A stretch of 64,000 nt of DNA. Source: Salisapilia sapeloensis. Lineage: Eukaryota > Oomycota > Peronosporomycetes > Peronosporales > Salisapiliaceae. Both the position numbers and the translations under genes were made by a program. Below the pieces are notes generated by a model, which was given only the letters and a program-made list of their open reading frames with translations, was not told where the DNA came from and did no database searches. How positions within the stretch are numbered: the stretch's first letter is position 1; every line of letters begins with the position of its first letter. The stretch is from positions 1 through 64,000 of the forward strand of contig JAADVB010000004.1 of assembly GCA_023334545.1 (NCBI GenBank), written 5' to 3'. Of this stretch, positions 28,819 to 40,677 are shown one piece after another.

Positions 28819-30391
28819 ATGGTGCCGAGGGCAGCGAAAGAGACCGTTCGAGTCGGCATCGTTGGTGGTGGTGCCGCCGGAATTGGTCAGTTTGGTAGTG
28901 CTCAAAGTTGAATCTGATGAAATTGACGTTGTGCATTAGTGTCGGCCAAATGTCTGAAGGAAGCTGGTCATGATGTTGTCGTCTTTGAAAAGTCTGCTCA
29001 CCTCGGCGGGATCTGGAAGTACGAAGAGAAGCCTGGTGGAGACTCTGCCATGTACAAGGTGCACTCGGCATACTTATAATATTAAATTGCTCCTAGTCTC
29101 ATGCTTGACAGTCCCTGCACACAAATTTGCCGACGGCAGTGATGCAGTTGCCCGACTTTCCGTATCCTAGTGACATACGCAGCTACCCTTCACATGCGGA
29201 TGTGCTGACGTACCTTGAAAACTACGCCAAGCATTTTCACGTGGATCACCTCGTTCGCTTTCGCACAAGAGTGTTGTCAGTCAATAAGGACGATACCGGT
29301 AGCAAGTGGAAACTCCAACTCGATTCAAACGACGATGGCAATTACGAGGAAACGGTCGACAAGCTAGTCATTTGCAATGGTCACTTTTCAAAGCCTTTGT
29401 ACGCCCCGCTCGAAGGTATTGGGCACTTTAAAGGAACGACGGTGCATTCCCACGAGTACCGCACGCCGGATCCCTACGTCGGTAAGAGCGTCCTGGTCAT
29501 TGGCAAAGGACCTTCTGGCCATGACATTTCGCTCGAATTAGCCAGAAATCATGCGTCACAGGTATACGTCTCGTACAAGGAGTACGATCCAGAGGTCGAC
29601 GCGCCACACATAAAGCCCAGCTATGAGCCTCGCACACTCAAACCAGTAATCGACTGCATCCAGAAGGATGGATCGATCCGCTTTGCAGATGGCAGTGTTC
29701 TTGACCCAGCACCGGATGTGATCATTTATGCCACTGGATACCTGTATTCCTTGGGCAACCTCGCTCCAGAAAAGCTCTTGTATCCTTCGCTTCCAGTGCC
29801 GACATCCAGCGATAAGATCGACAGCGAGACGTTAAAGGAACTCGACCGCGTCAGTAGAAACAACATGGCTGTGGCTCCGCTCTACAAGCATTTGGTATCG
29901 ATTGAAGACCCGTCCGTCGCCTTTGTCGGGCTTTGTGTAAAGGTGCTTCAATTCCCACTGTTCGAGATGCAGAGCAAGTGGCTCGCATGTCTGTTCGCGG
30001 ACGAGATTTCCCTTCCATCCAAAGACGTCATGTATGATGACTTTTTCGAGCGCATCAAGAAGTCGGTATATCCCATGCGACTGTTCCACCACCTTGGCGC
30101 GAACCTCATGGAGGAATACCTGAGGTACGCCTTACTTTCACGTAGCTGCATGCTAGGCATCTAACACTTCGTAGTGAGCTGGGTGACGAGTGTAAGTACC
30201 CATGGAGCACTCTTCTCCAGCGCATATTCGTGGACGCTGCCATTCTTCGAAGAGATAATCCGTTCGACTACCGCAGCGCAGAGTACGTCAAGGACGACTC
30301 TACTGGTGAGTACGTGCGAAAGTTCTGTCCGAAAACTGGCACTGGAGACAAGGAGAACGAGATGCAAGTCAAGACGATCGACGGCAACTAA
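28819..30391 (+). CDS. Flavin-containing monooxygenase
   Basis: Four exons (28819-28885, 28940-29058, 29112-30124, 30175-30391) give 471 residues. The FAD-binding loop GIVGGGAAGI is at about 13-22 and spans the first intron, which rejoins as IVSAKCLKEAG. Exon 2 carries FEKSAHLGGIWKYEE. Exon 3 starts SLHTNLPTAVMQLPDFPYP, a conserved FMO stretch. The FMO signature appears as HFKGTTVHSHEYR. The NADPH loop is VLVIGKGPSGHDIS, and the ATGY motif is IIYATGYLYS. FMOs oxygenate nucleophilic N, S or C atoms using NADPH and O2. The substrate cannot be predicted. It is convergent with the acyl-CoA oxidase gene, stop codons 54 bp apart. Confidence 0.95.
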
Positions 30392-30445
30392 GTCAAGACA
30401 GGAATAGACGAAAACAAACCACCTTGTCACTCTTAGCTCAAAAGC

Positions 30446-32511
30446 CTACAGTCTCGACGTTGTTTCTACATCACGTAGCGGCTTCAGGAATTCTGTCAAA
30501 GCAATCTTCTCGCTCGTCAAGTTCATCGGATTGCGCTTCGTAGACTCGTACAGAGATTCGTACGGACGACCGTCGTACTTGCCGAGCGTCGTGTTCAACT
30601 GCTTGTCGGAAAAGTTGAACGCGTCCACGAGTCGAACGGCATGCGGACGAATGTCCAGCATCAGCTGCTCAATCACTTGGCGCATGTCCGAGATCTCGTC
30701 CGGGAGAAGCGCTCCACTCTCGACAAACTCACCCGCGTCCTCTTCGATCATCGTGAGCGCCAGCAAATGGCAGAGCAGTCGCATCACTCGCATCGTTTCC
30801 TCCTCATTCTCAATCGGCTCTGGACTGAGCGTTCCTGCATTCTCCACAGCGTTGGCAAACTGACTAACAAGCATGAAGCTACTGTAGCTCATGCTTAAAC
30901 GGTAGCAATCCACAGAACATTTTTGGATACCAGCAGCAATGTCCTTGACTCCGCCAATTCGCCTCTCGGCTTCTCTCAGCTGATACAGGAAGCGCTGCTG
31001 GAAGGAACGAACGTAGTGTCTAGCGTTCCGCCAGTCGCTTTGATAGCGCTTGGTCGTGCGAATGGGCTTGTCCAGGTGACGCAGGAACTGCATCTGCTCC
31101 GGCAGAGGCTTGCCATCTCGGTAGCTCGAGACAACCTTAAGCAAAGCACGCGCCGTCTGCAACGACAGCATGTAGTTTTCTCCTTCCGCCGTCACGAGCT
31201 GCAGACTGTCCGTCAACGCCACAGGGATTCCTATTCGCCGTGAACATTAATTACAAGATCGTACAGAGACAAAACAAGAAACGTACCACTCGAGATGAGG
31301 TAGCCATGGCCTCCACAAGCGCGACGAGCTATCTCTAGACCAGCACATGCCATGTCGGTCGTCAGCACCTTTAGTCCACACGTGACGGCGTGACCGAACT
31401 CGAGGCTAGTCGTGTTCTGCTGCGCAACCTCCGTCGACAGGTCCTGGCGGAAGTTATCCAGTTGGTTTCCACATAGAGTAATAGCATAAGAAGCAGCAAG
31501 TAGAGGCAGTAGACGACGTTGCTGCGTCTGGTAGTCCATAACCGCGACCTCTCGCTTCTCTTTGACCGTGTTGTCATAGCCCTGCTTACGAACGCAAGAG
31601 TATCGGATCGAGATGGTGCATGCTTTCGCGAGAGCCATACCAGAGGTACGGACGAAGTTCATGCGGTTCTCCAACATGGTAAAGTAGAGCAGAGAACGAG
31701 GCATCTGGGGATTCACCTTGTAGACACCGTCTTTCGACACGCCAGCGATGCGCATCGCCATGTTGTCACGCGGAATGCGGACGTGGGTGAATCGACAGAA
31801 TCCGTTGTCAACATTGTTGAAGCCGATCTTGGGGCCAATGTCTCCAGTTTCGACGCCAGGAAGACACTCGTGAGTGTCCAAGTCACGCAGCTGCACCATA
31901 AAGTTATGCACGCCATGGTCACGTCCGTTAAGAATGAGTCTAGCATAAACGATGGCACAGTTCGCAGTCTTGGCAAGAGCTCCAGGCCACCACTTGACTG
32001 CACTGAGGCTTGGCGAATGGATATCGAACTCATCCGAGTCTGGCAGGTACGTCGCCGTCGTCTCCAGTGCCCGGACGTTGGATCCGTGACCAAGCTCCGT
32101 CTGGGCGTAGCAGCCGATGATGCGGAAACTCTTCGCGAGGGGCTCCCACTTTTGACGCTGCTGCTCCGTGAAGAGCAAAGAAAGGTTCGGGATGAAAAAG
32201 TGGATGTGCAAGTACACGGGCGAAGAGCAGCTCGTGTAGCTGTACAGCAGCTCCCGCAACTCGGTCGTGTCCTCCTCATTCAGCTTGTTTTCTTTCGCAA
32301 TCTGCTCTAGACGAGCTGCCATGCGCAGGCCTAGACGGTACTTGTCCATACGAGAGCCCAAGTCGACCTGCTGATTGTCAAAAGTCGAGTCTTCGAGGAT
32401 GAGCGGATGGAGGCGCTCTAGCTTCTCCACGATCTCCCTGCTCCCATACAAGGCGTAGGTGAGATCGCGAGTGGCGACTTGACTGCGTCGGCGCTCCTCT
32501 ACCAGCTCCAT
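30446..32511 (-). CDS. Peroxisomal acyl-CoA oxidase
   Basis: Two exons (31287-32511, then 30446-31230, minus strand) give 669 residues, the usual size for the family. The one intron rejoins LISSG to IPVALTDSLQ. Family features include GCYAQTELGHGSNVRALETTA, WWPGALAKTANCAIVYARL, FNNVDNGFCRFTHVRIPRDNM, and the acidic-residue region with ARRACGGHGYLISSG near the catalytic Glu. The protein ends Ser-Arg-Leu, a peroxisomal targeting signal type 1 variant. The enzyme oxidises acyl-CoA to trans-2-enoyl-CoA, producing H2O2, the first step of peroxisomal beta-oxidation. All core motifs look intact. Confidence 0.96.
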
Positions 32512-34083
32512 CGTGCTCCGTGCTACAGCTCAAGTTCACAAATGAATTTGTCAGGATATGATGTGTTGACTCGACAAGATAAAGGCACCGACTACTGAGT
32601 ACTTTAGTCAGGATGTCAGTCGTGTGGAAGATACTAGTTGGATCATGCTTTGGTGGGTGTTTATAGACGAATGAGGATTTAAGAAGACTAGTTTCTGCTG
32701 TGATGCTATATCTAGACATGTTCCGAGATCACTTTTATCCATGTTGAGTATCAGATACTTTTGCTGGTTGGTAACTCTAGTAGGGCTTCAAAGACGTGTT
32801 CAGGTTGAAGTTCGAGCAGTTTACGAAACCTGACACGAGATACTGCTTCAAGAAGGGGTTGATCGACCTCATATAAGACACTTTATTGTCAACTACAGGG
32901 GAAGTGGCATTGTAAGCATGTACCAGTGCGGATATCGATGTATCAGCGCGCCTAGACGAAATTAGATGCCTATAGTGCCGAAATCGGCAAGTTGAATTGC
33001 AAATGAGACGTAGAGCTAACTGTACGGAAGCAACTAAACTGCTTGAGAAAGACATTGGTGTTACGAGCAATGCAAAGCTCAGTAAAAAAATAATAAAATT
33101 ATTGTTGGCCATTAATTGCGCTCGAAATACTCTCAAGTTGTGGACAAGACAGGCCTTCTTCGCACCGGTTTGGCACTAACGAACCAAATGCATTTGCCAA
33201 AAGGTACATGAAATGAAGAGTACGAAAAGAGTGAGTTTGGATTACAATGTCCACTTCCGTTCCACATATCCAGTCGTGCTCGCCGATCATACTCCTAACG
33301 GAAATTGCATGTATAAATCCTGGATTGGATTCTATAGGCTTCGGAACTTTTAGAATGGTTGAGCTATGGATTTGGGCGAAATGTTCGCATTAATCAGCAA
33401 TATGTACCTGATATCTCCGCTCAAGAGCCATGCCTTGCCTTTGACACAGAAAGTCGACTACCTCACACCTTGGACCAGAGTGCGTTCATCCGTAAGCCAA
33501 AACGTTAACCCAGCTTCAACACTCAAGTCAGGATATCCACTGCGCTATGCATTTGTTTGGCTATGTACCTCTCTATCGAATCAGCTGTACCTGTATTGCG
33601 CTTAATCTAAATAAGTAAAGGCTTGGAAGATACTCTAGTTGCAAGGCAACAGGTCCAACGGATGTTGTAGTTGGGTTGAAGTGTAGATCTTGAATAGTCG
33701 CGAAAACCGAACCCATCTCCAGACATCTGTGACTTGTCAATTGCCCGAAAAGTAGAAAAGATCTATGGCGCATGTGCATAGTATATGCGACCGTCTGCGA
33801 CCCAACTATCTCATACAGAGCCTGTCAAACGGTACCCCACACTATGCCGTACAGTTGGTGAGATGCAGAGTCGCGGTGAATAGCCGCAGCAATTCGATTG
33901 TCCCATTGAAGGAGATATGCCTTTCTTCCAAGGGACATGCACTGTCATTTCATTAGCTACACTTACGTACTTGTGACGGATAACGCCTACCATGAACCCA
34001 AACTCATGAACCAGTTTCCATGATGATAAGTCATTTCGGATTTTGCTCAAACTCCCAACAATATCTATCTTATTCAACACAGC
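32512..34083. other. Gene-free gap of 1.57 kb
   Basis: The largest gap in the gene-dense part. Open frames here (for example 32777-33136 minus, 33366-33605 plus) are short and featureless. The acyl-CoA oxidase promoter should lie at the left end and the PDZ-gene promoter at the right. It may hold decayed repeat sequence, but no terminal repeats or transposase motif was seen. Confidence 0.4.
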
Positions 34084-34959
34084 ATGACTATCTACGATCG
34101 CTTGTTCCGTCCACACGACTCGCATCGTTCTTCTCTACCGGATCTGAATGTCTCGAAGAAAGCTCCATCTCCATGTGGGAAGCAAACGTCCTCGATCTCA
34201 ACTTCACCCATACTATCCGCAGCTCGAACTGTATCTGCGTGCAGTGATGATGAGGTAGCGAAACAATCGGATCCTCCAAATGCCAAGAGAGCTGAGCAGA
34301 TGAGATATGTTACAGTCTATGTTTGCCATGGTGCTAGCACGGGTATTACGTTCAGGACATGCTCACGCACCAACCTCCCCCAAGTAGAATCAATTCAAGA
34401 GAACAGCATGCTACCAGGAATTTCACTACTAAGCATTGGCGATTACCTCGTGTCGTTTAATGGACAAAGTGTGCATAGCTCGAGTGTATCAAAAGAAGAG
34501 CTAGAGTATCTTCTCGGAAGCTCTGGTGTACGCCCAGCAATACTGCGGTTCCGACGACGGTCCTCAAGTTCATCCCCAGTCCGTTCAAGCACCCCCACCC
34601 TCCAGGAAGAGAGGCAGCTCATAAGGAAGGAGACACGCATGAAATATGAAATGCGTTTGAGTCACATCTTGTATGAGGAGCATCACTGCGATCTTGGCGT
34701 AGAGCTGGAGCTGCAGTGTACTCGGGCATGGTACCCCGTTGTCAAGCATGTTTCTCCAGGTGGGATCGCCGATCAGCAGAGCAAGGACAATCCGGTTTTA
34801 CCAGGTCATCTCCTGAAGGGAGTGAATGAATATGATGTCAACAGTATCGGTGCAGCAACTGCGCTGAAAGTGATCAAAGCTTCGCCACGACCGCTCGTCC
34901 TGACATTCATGCGTCCGAGTAGTCCTCAACACAGATCAAGACACAGCTTGGGTGTATAA
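34084..34959 (+). CDS. Double-PDZ protein
   Basis: A single exon encodes 291 residues. After a Ser-rich N terminus (1-70), two PDZ-like domains follow. The first is at about 75-160 (GISLLSIGDYLVSFNGQSV, then LRFRRR). The second is at about 195-280 (CDLGVELELQCTRAWYPVVKHVSPGGIADQQS, LLKGVNEYDV, VLTFMRPSS). The second keeps a typical strand beta-B to beta-C layout; the carboxylate-binding loop is atypical in both. PDZ domains bind C-terminal peptides and act as scaffolds. No membrane span or enzyme domain is present. Convergent with the next gene, stops 44 bp apart. Confidence 0.8.
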   Translation: MTIYDRLFRPHDSHRSSLPDLNVSKKAPSPCGKQTSSISTSPILSAARTVSACSDDEVAKQSDPPNAKRAEQMRYVTVYVCHGASTGITFRTCSRTNLPQVESIQENSMLPGISLLSIGDYLVSFNGQSVHSSSVSKEELEYLLGSSGVRPAILRFRRRSSSSSPVRSSTPTLQEERQLIRKETRMKYEMRLSHILYEEHHCDLGVELELQCTRAWYPVVKHVSPGGIADQQSKDNPVLPGHLLKGVNEYDVNSIGAATALKVIKASPRPLVLTFMRPSSPQHRSRHSLGV

Positions 34960-35003
34960 CTTTGGTAGAAACAATAACATCAAAATTTTGCCTTAGACTA
35001 CGT

Positions 35004-36995
35004 TCAAGTGTCCACTTCTGCGTCGTTGATCTCTACCTGATCTGCCCCAGTGCTCTGCCGATTGGACATATTCTTGTTGATAACCCGTTGGACTTCTGAA
35101 TACATCTCGTCTAAGACAGGCAAGTCTTGCAAGTCATTTGCACTGAGTCCCCTGGACGGATTCAACCGCCGGCGCTTCGCGTACTCTCGTTGTGCAAGCC
35201 ACTCCTCGCGCTCTCGCTCTTTCCGCAGTCGCTCACTCATCAAGAATTGCTCATACTTGCGCACTTCTCTCGTCCGCTTCTTTCTCGCAGTCCGAATTGC
35301 CTTCTGCTGCGCCCGGTACTCTCGGATAGCCAACTTGCGCTTCTTCTGCAGCGATGTGGTCTCTCGAGACTCTTCCAGTTGCCTTTTGATCGAATCGAAG
35401 AAGGCTTCGACTCGCGGATCTTTTTCTAACAGCATTCGATGAGTCTGCAGTGGCACGAGAGCCTTCTCCACCTCCGATATCTTGCAAAAAGCAGCCTCTC
35501 GCGATGCCAAGCCGTCCATTTTAATGACAACTGATCTGTCTCGTGACACCTTGCCGTGGTACTCGAAACGATACAGCGGGGTTCCTGTTTTCTTATGCTT
35601 TCGAACGCTCACTCGCATCAGTCGCTTCGATGGAACAGTCTCATCCTTTCTTTCTATCATGCGCTGGTGGCTTTTGTACACTTCGTGCAGCTTGGTCACT
35701 TGAGACTTAATCGCATCTTTCACCCAGCTCTTCCGATGCATGCGACTGCTGACAGTAGGAATTTCTAGCAGCTTACGGTGGACAATTGTAGTCAGTCGGC
35801 TCACGACGTAGTCGTCGGAGATGACGTGGGTGCTTGGGAGGAGCGACTGGCATTCTTCCATGAAGACCTGCCAGTCAAAGCCGCGCAATAGCAGGGTTAC
35901 ATACTGCTCCACACAAGCTCTTTTGCCTCGAACTAAATGCCGCTCATCGCCTACAACGGAGTCCTGTACTAGCTGATTCATGTACTCCTCTACAATTACA
36001 GCCAAGGCGATGGCAGCGGACTCATCCAACGAGCCCACCAGCTCTTCCACCTCGGAGATTTGAAGACTGGCGATGTGCACCACGTAGTCCACAACAGACT
36101 ATCAAAAAGTTATAGAAATATACATCTTTAGATATGTCAAAGAGCTTACATCTAATGGTAGAGCACTATCACGACCTAAACAACGTCCAAAGACACACGG
36201 TTAGATCTTTACCGTCATTAACAAATAGTAGAGGATGAAGCGTAGTACCTCGTTCATAGACAATGTTGTCAAAGGCACGCTCCAACCACTTTGCTTCTTT
36301 TGGGGGCGTACTGATCTGCGCCCGAAATATATATTTATCATGTTCTAATGTACTCAGATACTCAGATACTCGAATAGACTTACCAACGTTGTACTCGGCT
36401 TGTTATATCGCTCTTTCGCTTCAATTGATTCCATCATAGAGATGCCTCTAGGCCCGACTACGGGCACGTTCGTTATGCGATGGGACAGTCCCTTTTGAAA
36501 CTCATACGGGATGATCGGATCTTCCGCTAGCTCGTCCTCCGCCTGACCAACCTTTCGGTCGTAAATACTGCTGATGGTAGGAAAGCCACCACTTTGTCTT
36601 ATTTGCGCTATACGCTCTGCTCTCGCATCTTTTTCAGCCTTCTTCACTAAAGCTTTTTGTTTCTCGCGTGCAAATCGAAAGCAGCTACATCTCGCATCCA
36701 CGTCATCTTCTTCCACATTGCGTCCTTCGAGCTCTTTCTGGTGATACACACAGCGGCAATGGCTGTATACAGCTTTGCTCGGCTGGCGACAGCCTCGACA
36801 AAGAGGACATCGATGCTTGGAAGAGCTCACGAAGCAGTCGCAGGCTCTCGACTCACGACACATCTCACTTGCAACGTCCTTATCATCTCGATCAACACTT
36901 TGGCATCGGCAATGTCTTTCCATGCACAAATGACATATGTGGCAGCTTTCCACTGACCCACAGGCGCAGCCATTCACACGCTCCATTGCGTACAC
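35004..36995 (-). CDS. Cys-rich, basic protein of unknown function
   Basis: Four exons on the minus strand (36384-36995, 36249-36315, 36150-36175, 35004-36098) give 599 residues. Donor and acceptor sites are canonical and every junction keeps frame; one exon is only 26 nt. Residues 1-95 contain about 18 cysteines with histidines in repeated CxC and CxxC pairs (CACGSVESCHICHLC, HRCPLCRGCRQ), suggesting a multi-zinc module. The centre is helical and acidic. The C-terminal half is highly charged and basic, with long Arg/Lys-rich helices (AIRTARKKRTREVRKYEQFL) and likely nuclear signals. I do not recognise the family. A nuclear nucleic-acid or chromatin role is a guess from composition. Confidence 0.7.
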
Positions 36996-37203
36996 TCAAG
37001 CTATCTGTTTCGTGACTGGAATCAGTGTACACTTTGGCTATATATTTCCTGCTTTATCAACGTAAATGGGTAGAAAAGGTATAAAAATTTTACGTTTATG
37101 CATAAACGAAATAAAGAAGTTTAAATAGACAGAATGGGCGTTTGGCAAACTCTTGATCCCATTTGGAGTTTTCGAGAAAACCGCCGGAAGAGTCGAGCTG
37201 AAA

Positions 37204-37673
37204 ATGGAGAAGCGAGGGAAGCTGCGCTTGAAGACACCGGGCGGCAAAGGCCTCAAGCCGAGTGCGAAAAAGGAAAAGCGTAAGCACAAGAAGAGTAAGC
37301 AGAAAGAGCGCAAGGAAACACAGGTCGACGACACGCCGACTGACGGCAAAGACCAAGCGGAAGAAGAGGACGAATTTGCAGGCTTGACGCCAGCTCAGCG
37401 CCGACACGCCGAGCACCAGAAGAAAAAGGTACGGTTGAGTCAAGTGTCAACACTAGTATAGGTCACTGACGTAGCTTTAGGAGGAAGAAGAGATTGAAAA
37501 GGCTGCGAGCAAGACGTATCGCGAGCGTGTCGAAGAGATGAATCAGTACTTGAGTAACCTGACAGAGCACCACGACGTTCCAAGAGTATGCTTTACTAGG
37601 TCCATTCATCTCAATTGCACATACTCAGTAACGCGTTGTATTCTAATAGGTATCCGCAGCAGGCAACGGTTAA
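37204..37673 (+). CDS. FAM32A: FAM32A-like spliceosomal protein
   Basis: Three exons (37204-37428, 37481-37585, 37650-37673) give 117 residues; human FAM32A has 112. The N terminus MEKRGKLRLKTPGG resembles the family's LKLKG start, followed by a Lys-rich stretch and TPAQRRHAEHQKKK. The conserved C-terminal block ASKTYRERVEEMNQYLSNLTEHHDVPRVS aligns with the human C terminus. The last exon is 24 nt and encodes VSAAGNG. FAM32A is a catalytic-stage spliceosome component whose C terminus reaches the active site and stabilises 3' splice-site docking. The upstream in-frame ATG region lacks family similarity. Convergent with the lipase gene, stops 74 bp apart. Confidence 0.92.
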
Positions 37674-37747
37674 GTCCAATATACTTGTGCATTTAGAACA
37701 ACAGAAATAGAGCCGCAACGTTCTACTGGGAGCAACTCCTGCCTCGA

Positions 37748-40393
37748 TCACTCGTCGTCTTCTCGGTCGATCTCCGGAAGCTCCTCATATTCAATACACT
37801 GCTCGTTGTGCGACCAGTTGCGCATCTTGCTATCGCCACACGACAGGTAGAGCTCACACAGGTGGGTAAAAGTGCTGTGGCAGCTCATCGGGTTCGTGTG
37901 CTTGCACCTGATCTCCTGCACCATACCTCCGAGCAAGTCTACTTTCGGCACAATGTCCGTCTGCGGCTTGAACGTCAGGACATTGTCCCGAATGGCTTGA
38001 GCGTCTAGGTCGAAGCGCTCTCGAGAGTAGAGGAGTCCAGGTCCGGAGAACGAGACTGCTCTGGCATGGACTTTAGCGGCGACCATGGCGGCGATGGCTC
38101 CACCCAGACTGTGACCGGTGACGACCAGGTTGTCTCCCACTCTCTCCTTGACCTCTCTGACGTGCTTTTCCAGCGGTTCGTACACTGGCTCTGGCATGAT
38201 CCACGAGATGCCTTTCATGGATAGAAGACCCACGACAAAACTGTTCGGTAGTTGCCTCAAAAATGGCACAAAAACGTTCATGACTTGCATGATGGTGATG
38301 CCGAACCAAAAATGGAGGTCTTCTAGCGCGTCATTTGCACTCGCAGTGCCTCGCACACTCACGACGGTCATGTTGAGCTGGTTAAAATAGATCTCCATCC
38401 ACACCTGGTGGTCGTGGGGGGCCTGATGGGCCACGTACGTGTAGTTGGCGAGCACCGTGCCGTTCACTCGGTTGTCCAAGGCCACCTGCTGCACCTCGGG
38501 CGTCTGTCCATAGGCTGCGTCGGCTATCAGTGCAAAGTCCAGGACGGACAGCCCATCGTAGTCGAGAGAGCAAGCTGGGTACTCGGCCGTTTGCCGGTCC
38601 AAGTCGATGGTCAGGCCTTTGTTCTTCACTTGTTGCTCGTTTGGCCGATCGTTAGTTTCGTTCAACGTAGCGTTGCCTGGAGGTCCGAGCTTGAAGCTTC
38701 CTCCCGTCGCAAATGTCCCGACGACGATAGACGAGAGGAAGAAGACGATGGAGAGGACGACAAAGACCGAAATAAAGTGTCGGAAGGTGCGGCCAAAGAC
38801 CTGAGGGAAGCGTCTTTGGATGACGGTGGCGAGCATAATGAGCGCCACGCCCATGATAGGCCATCCAACCATGAGCTCCACGAGTGACACGAGTGCTGCT
38901 GCGATGACCACTAACAAAAGGATGATGATGCGCCAGTTGTACGACAGTTTGTTCCAGGGATTGATGACTCGCCAGCTGAGACGCCAGTCTCTCATCACTT
39001 GAAAGCATCCCCTCCTTCTCCTCCTCCTTCCGTCAATGTTGGCTGGGTTCTTGCGTTCAATGTGACTCGTCGGGTCTCCCAACACAGGTACCCCATCGGG
39101 ACTGGACTCTCGGTACGTTTCTCGTCGTGGCTGTCGTCTGCAGCAAATGAGATCTGCCATGTACGACAAGAGTCCACCTCCTACGTGATGGTAAAAGCGA
39201 AACCCAATGTCCAGGAGCCACAAGTTCTCCGTCCGGCCTGACTCCTTGAGCTCTGCAACTTTGTGTCGTAAGCGACGTCGTCGTCGACGGTAGTTGCTGA
39301 CGAGGATGCGCATGCGGCGGTTGCGACTGCTCCAAAAGTGCGTGATGATCCAGAGCACGAGGTAAGCCGTGATGCACCAAAAGCCAGTCTTGATGTACGC
39401 CGTGAAGGCGCTCGAGGGACTCCACGTCATGAAGAAGCGGTACAGGCAGGAAGTGATCGTGGTGAGTTCGAAGACGACAGGGCAGATTAGGTCAGCGAGT
39501 ACGAACGTCGTGACGTCAATCGGTGGCCCTTCCTGTCGAAAGATTTTATTCAAGAGCAGCGTCGCTTTGACGGCTGCTTTGGCTCGACGCCATCGACTGC
39601 GTGCGCTCGTGGCGCCTTCGTGAGGAGTCCTGGACATTGGCAGCATGTTCCGCTGGACGTCCTGCATCTTTTCAAAATTGGCGTCTTCTTCGTCCTTGTC
39701 CTCATCAGTGAACGGGTCCTCCTTTTGCGATTGAAAGATGTGGCGAAAGAAGCTGCAGCATCCACCTTTGCTTTTTCTATTGTCCTCATTCGCCTGGCTA
39801 CTGGTGCTGGTTTGGGAATGTAAACTCCGTAGCTGTGGCTTGGATGGATCGTAGAGATTCACGGCGTTGATCTCCGCCCGATGGCGCAGATAGTGGAGGA
39901 CGATGACGAGGGCCAGTCGAAAGTTGCGAAGAGACCCGTCAGTTTTCTTGATAGCATCCACAAAGAAACGAACGCCTTCCTGGAACAAGTAAGAGAAGAG
40001 GAGCATGACGACGGGGAGGAAGACGAGCAAGAGGACGGCGCGTAAGATGTAATCGTCGCTATCCTTGGCGCTGGGTAAAAAGATGGCAAAGAAAATTTCC
40101 ATGAGCCACGTGAAGGAGACGATGATGATGACCATGAGCACGAGGAAGGACAGGTAGCCGAAGCGAAATTGGCATAGCGCTCTGTAAACAAGCCAGAACA
40201 AGTAGCTCTTCCGGTGCATGTTTAACTCTTGCGTTCGCCCTTCCATCGTCGTCATGGTGCGATCCTTGTTCCGGAAGAGTCCATGCACTTTCGTCGGTGG
40301 CGCGGGGGAAGCCGAGCCTGCCTGTGCCTCGATGTCTGTCCCCACTGGCGTCGGTTGTGCCGAGTGGAAGTGGCTAGTACCCCGATTCATCAT
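37748..40393 (-). CDS. Polytopic class 3 lipase (diacylglycerol-lipase-like)
   Basis: A single exon encodes 881 residues. Hydrophobic spans occur near 70-100, 115-140, 300-360 and 495-575 (RIIILLLVVIAAALVSLVEL, FISVFVVLSIVFFLSSIVVG). The lipase domain covers about 620-860: DFALIADAAYGQ, SVRGTASANDALEDLHFW, and the nucleophile elbow VVTGHSLGGAIAAMVA with Ser near 760. A likely catalytic Asp lies in TDIVPKVD, and a His in CHSTFTHLCELYLSC. Lipase_3 enzymes hydrolyse acyl glycerols. The membrane-embedded N-terminal half suggests a DAG-lipase-like enzyme acting on membrane lipids. Substrate is unproven. The tail is acidic. Divergent from the BEACH gene, 284 bp apart. Confidence 0.92.
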   Translation of the reverse strand: MMNRGTSHFHSAQPTPVGTDIEAQAGSASPAPPTKVHGLFRNKDRTMTTMEGRTQELNMHRKSYLFWLVYRALCQFRFGYLSFLVLMVIIIVSFTWLMEIFFAIFLPSAKDSDDYILRAVLLLVFLPVVMLLFSYLFQEGVRFFVDAIKKTDGSLRNFRLALVIVLHYLRHRAEINAVNLYDPSKPQLRSLHSQTSTSSQANEDNRKSKGGCCSFFRHIFQSQKEDPFTDEDKDEEDANFEKMQDVQRNMLPMSRTPHEGATSARSRWRRAKAAVKATLLLNKIFRQEGPPIDVTTFVLADLICPVVFELTTITSCLYRFFMTWSPSSAFTAYIKTGFWCITAYLVLWIITHFWSSRNRRMRILVSNYRRRRRRLRHKVAELKESGRTENLWLLDIGFRFYHHVGGGLLSYMADLICCRRQPRRETYRESSPDGVPVLGDPTSHIERKNPANIDGRRRRRRGCFQVMRDWRLSWRVINPWNKLSYNWRIIILLLVVIAAALVSLVELMVGWPIMGVALIMLATVIQRRFPQVFGRTFRHFISVFVVLSIVFFLSSIVVGTFATGGSFKLGPPGNATLNETNDRPNEQQVKNKGLTIDLDRQTAEYPACSLDYDGLSVLDFALIADAAYGQTPEVQQVALDNRVNGTVLANYTYVAHQAPHDHQVWMEIYFNQLNMTVVSVRGTASANDALEDLHFWFGITIMQVMNVFVPFLRQLPNSFVVGLLSMKGISWIMPEPVYEPLEKHVREVKERVGDNLVVTGHSLGGAIAAMVAAKVHARAVSFSGPGLLYSRERFDLDAQAIRDNVLTFKPQTDIVPKVDLLGGMVQEIRCKHTNPMSCHSTFTHLCELYLSCGDSKMRNWSHNEQCIEYEELPEIDREDDE

Positions 40394-40677
40394 ATCGACC
40401 AGTCAAGCAGTGAAAACCAAAGGCGACAAGGCTTTATTTGTAAAAACGCCACGATAAGTAACTTCCGTATCTCGTGCTGTCCTGTTGACCTCGTTGCTCG
40501 TGAGTGAGACCTGGCCGAGTCCGTGAAGGCGTAAAGTAGGTTCAGCTTGGTTTTGTTCTCGCAACGCTCTGGTTGCCACATCACGGATGAACCCGACAAT
40601 GGAACACACTTGGTACAGTCGGACGAAGCAGACTGACACGAAATTTCAAATCGACTAGCCCATCGTGGTGGGGACGC

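Noticed and set aside
28692-28859. Longer MTFP1 N terminus starting at 28859
   Set aside because: The extra residues lack family similarity and overlap the coding start of the divergent monooxygenase, while the inner ATG gives the family's normal length.
31519-32310. A 263-residue open frame on the plus strand
   Set aside because: It is antisense to the acyl-CoA oxidase exon and has no recognisable protein features.
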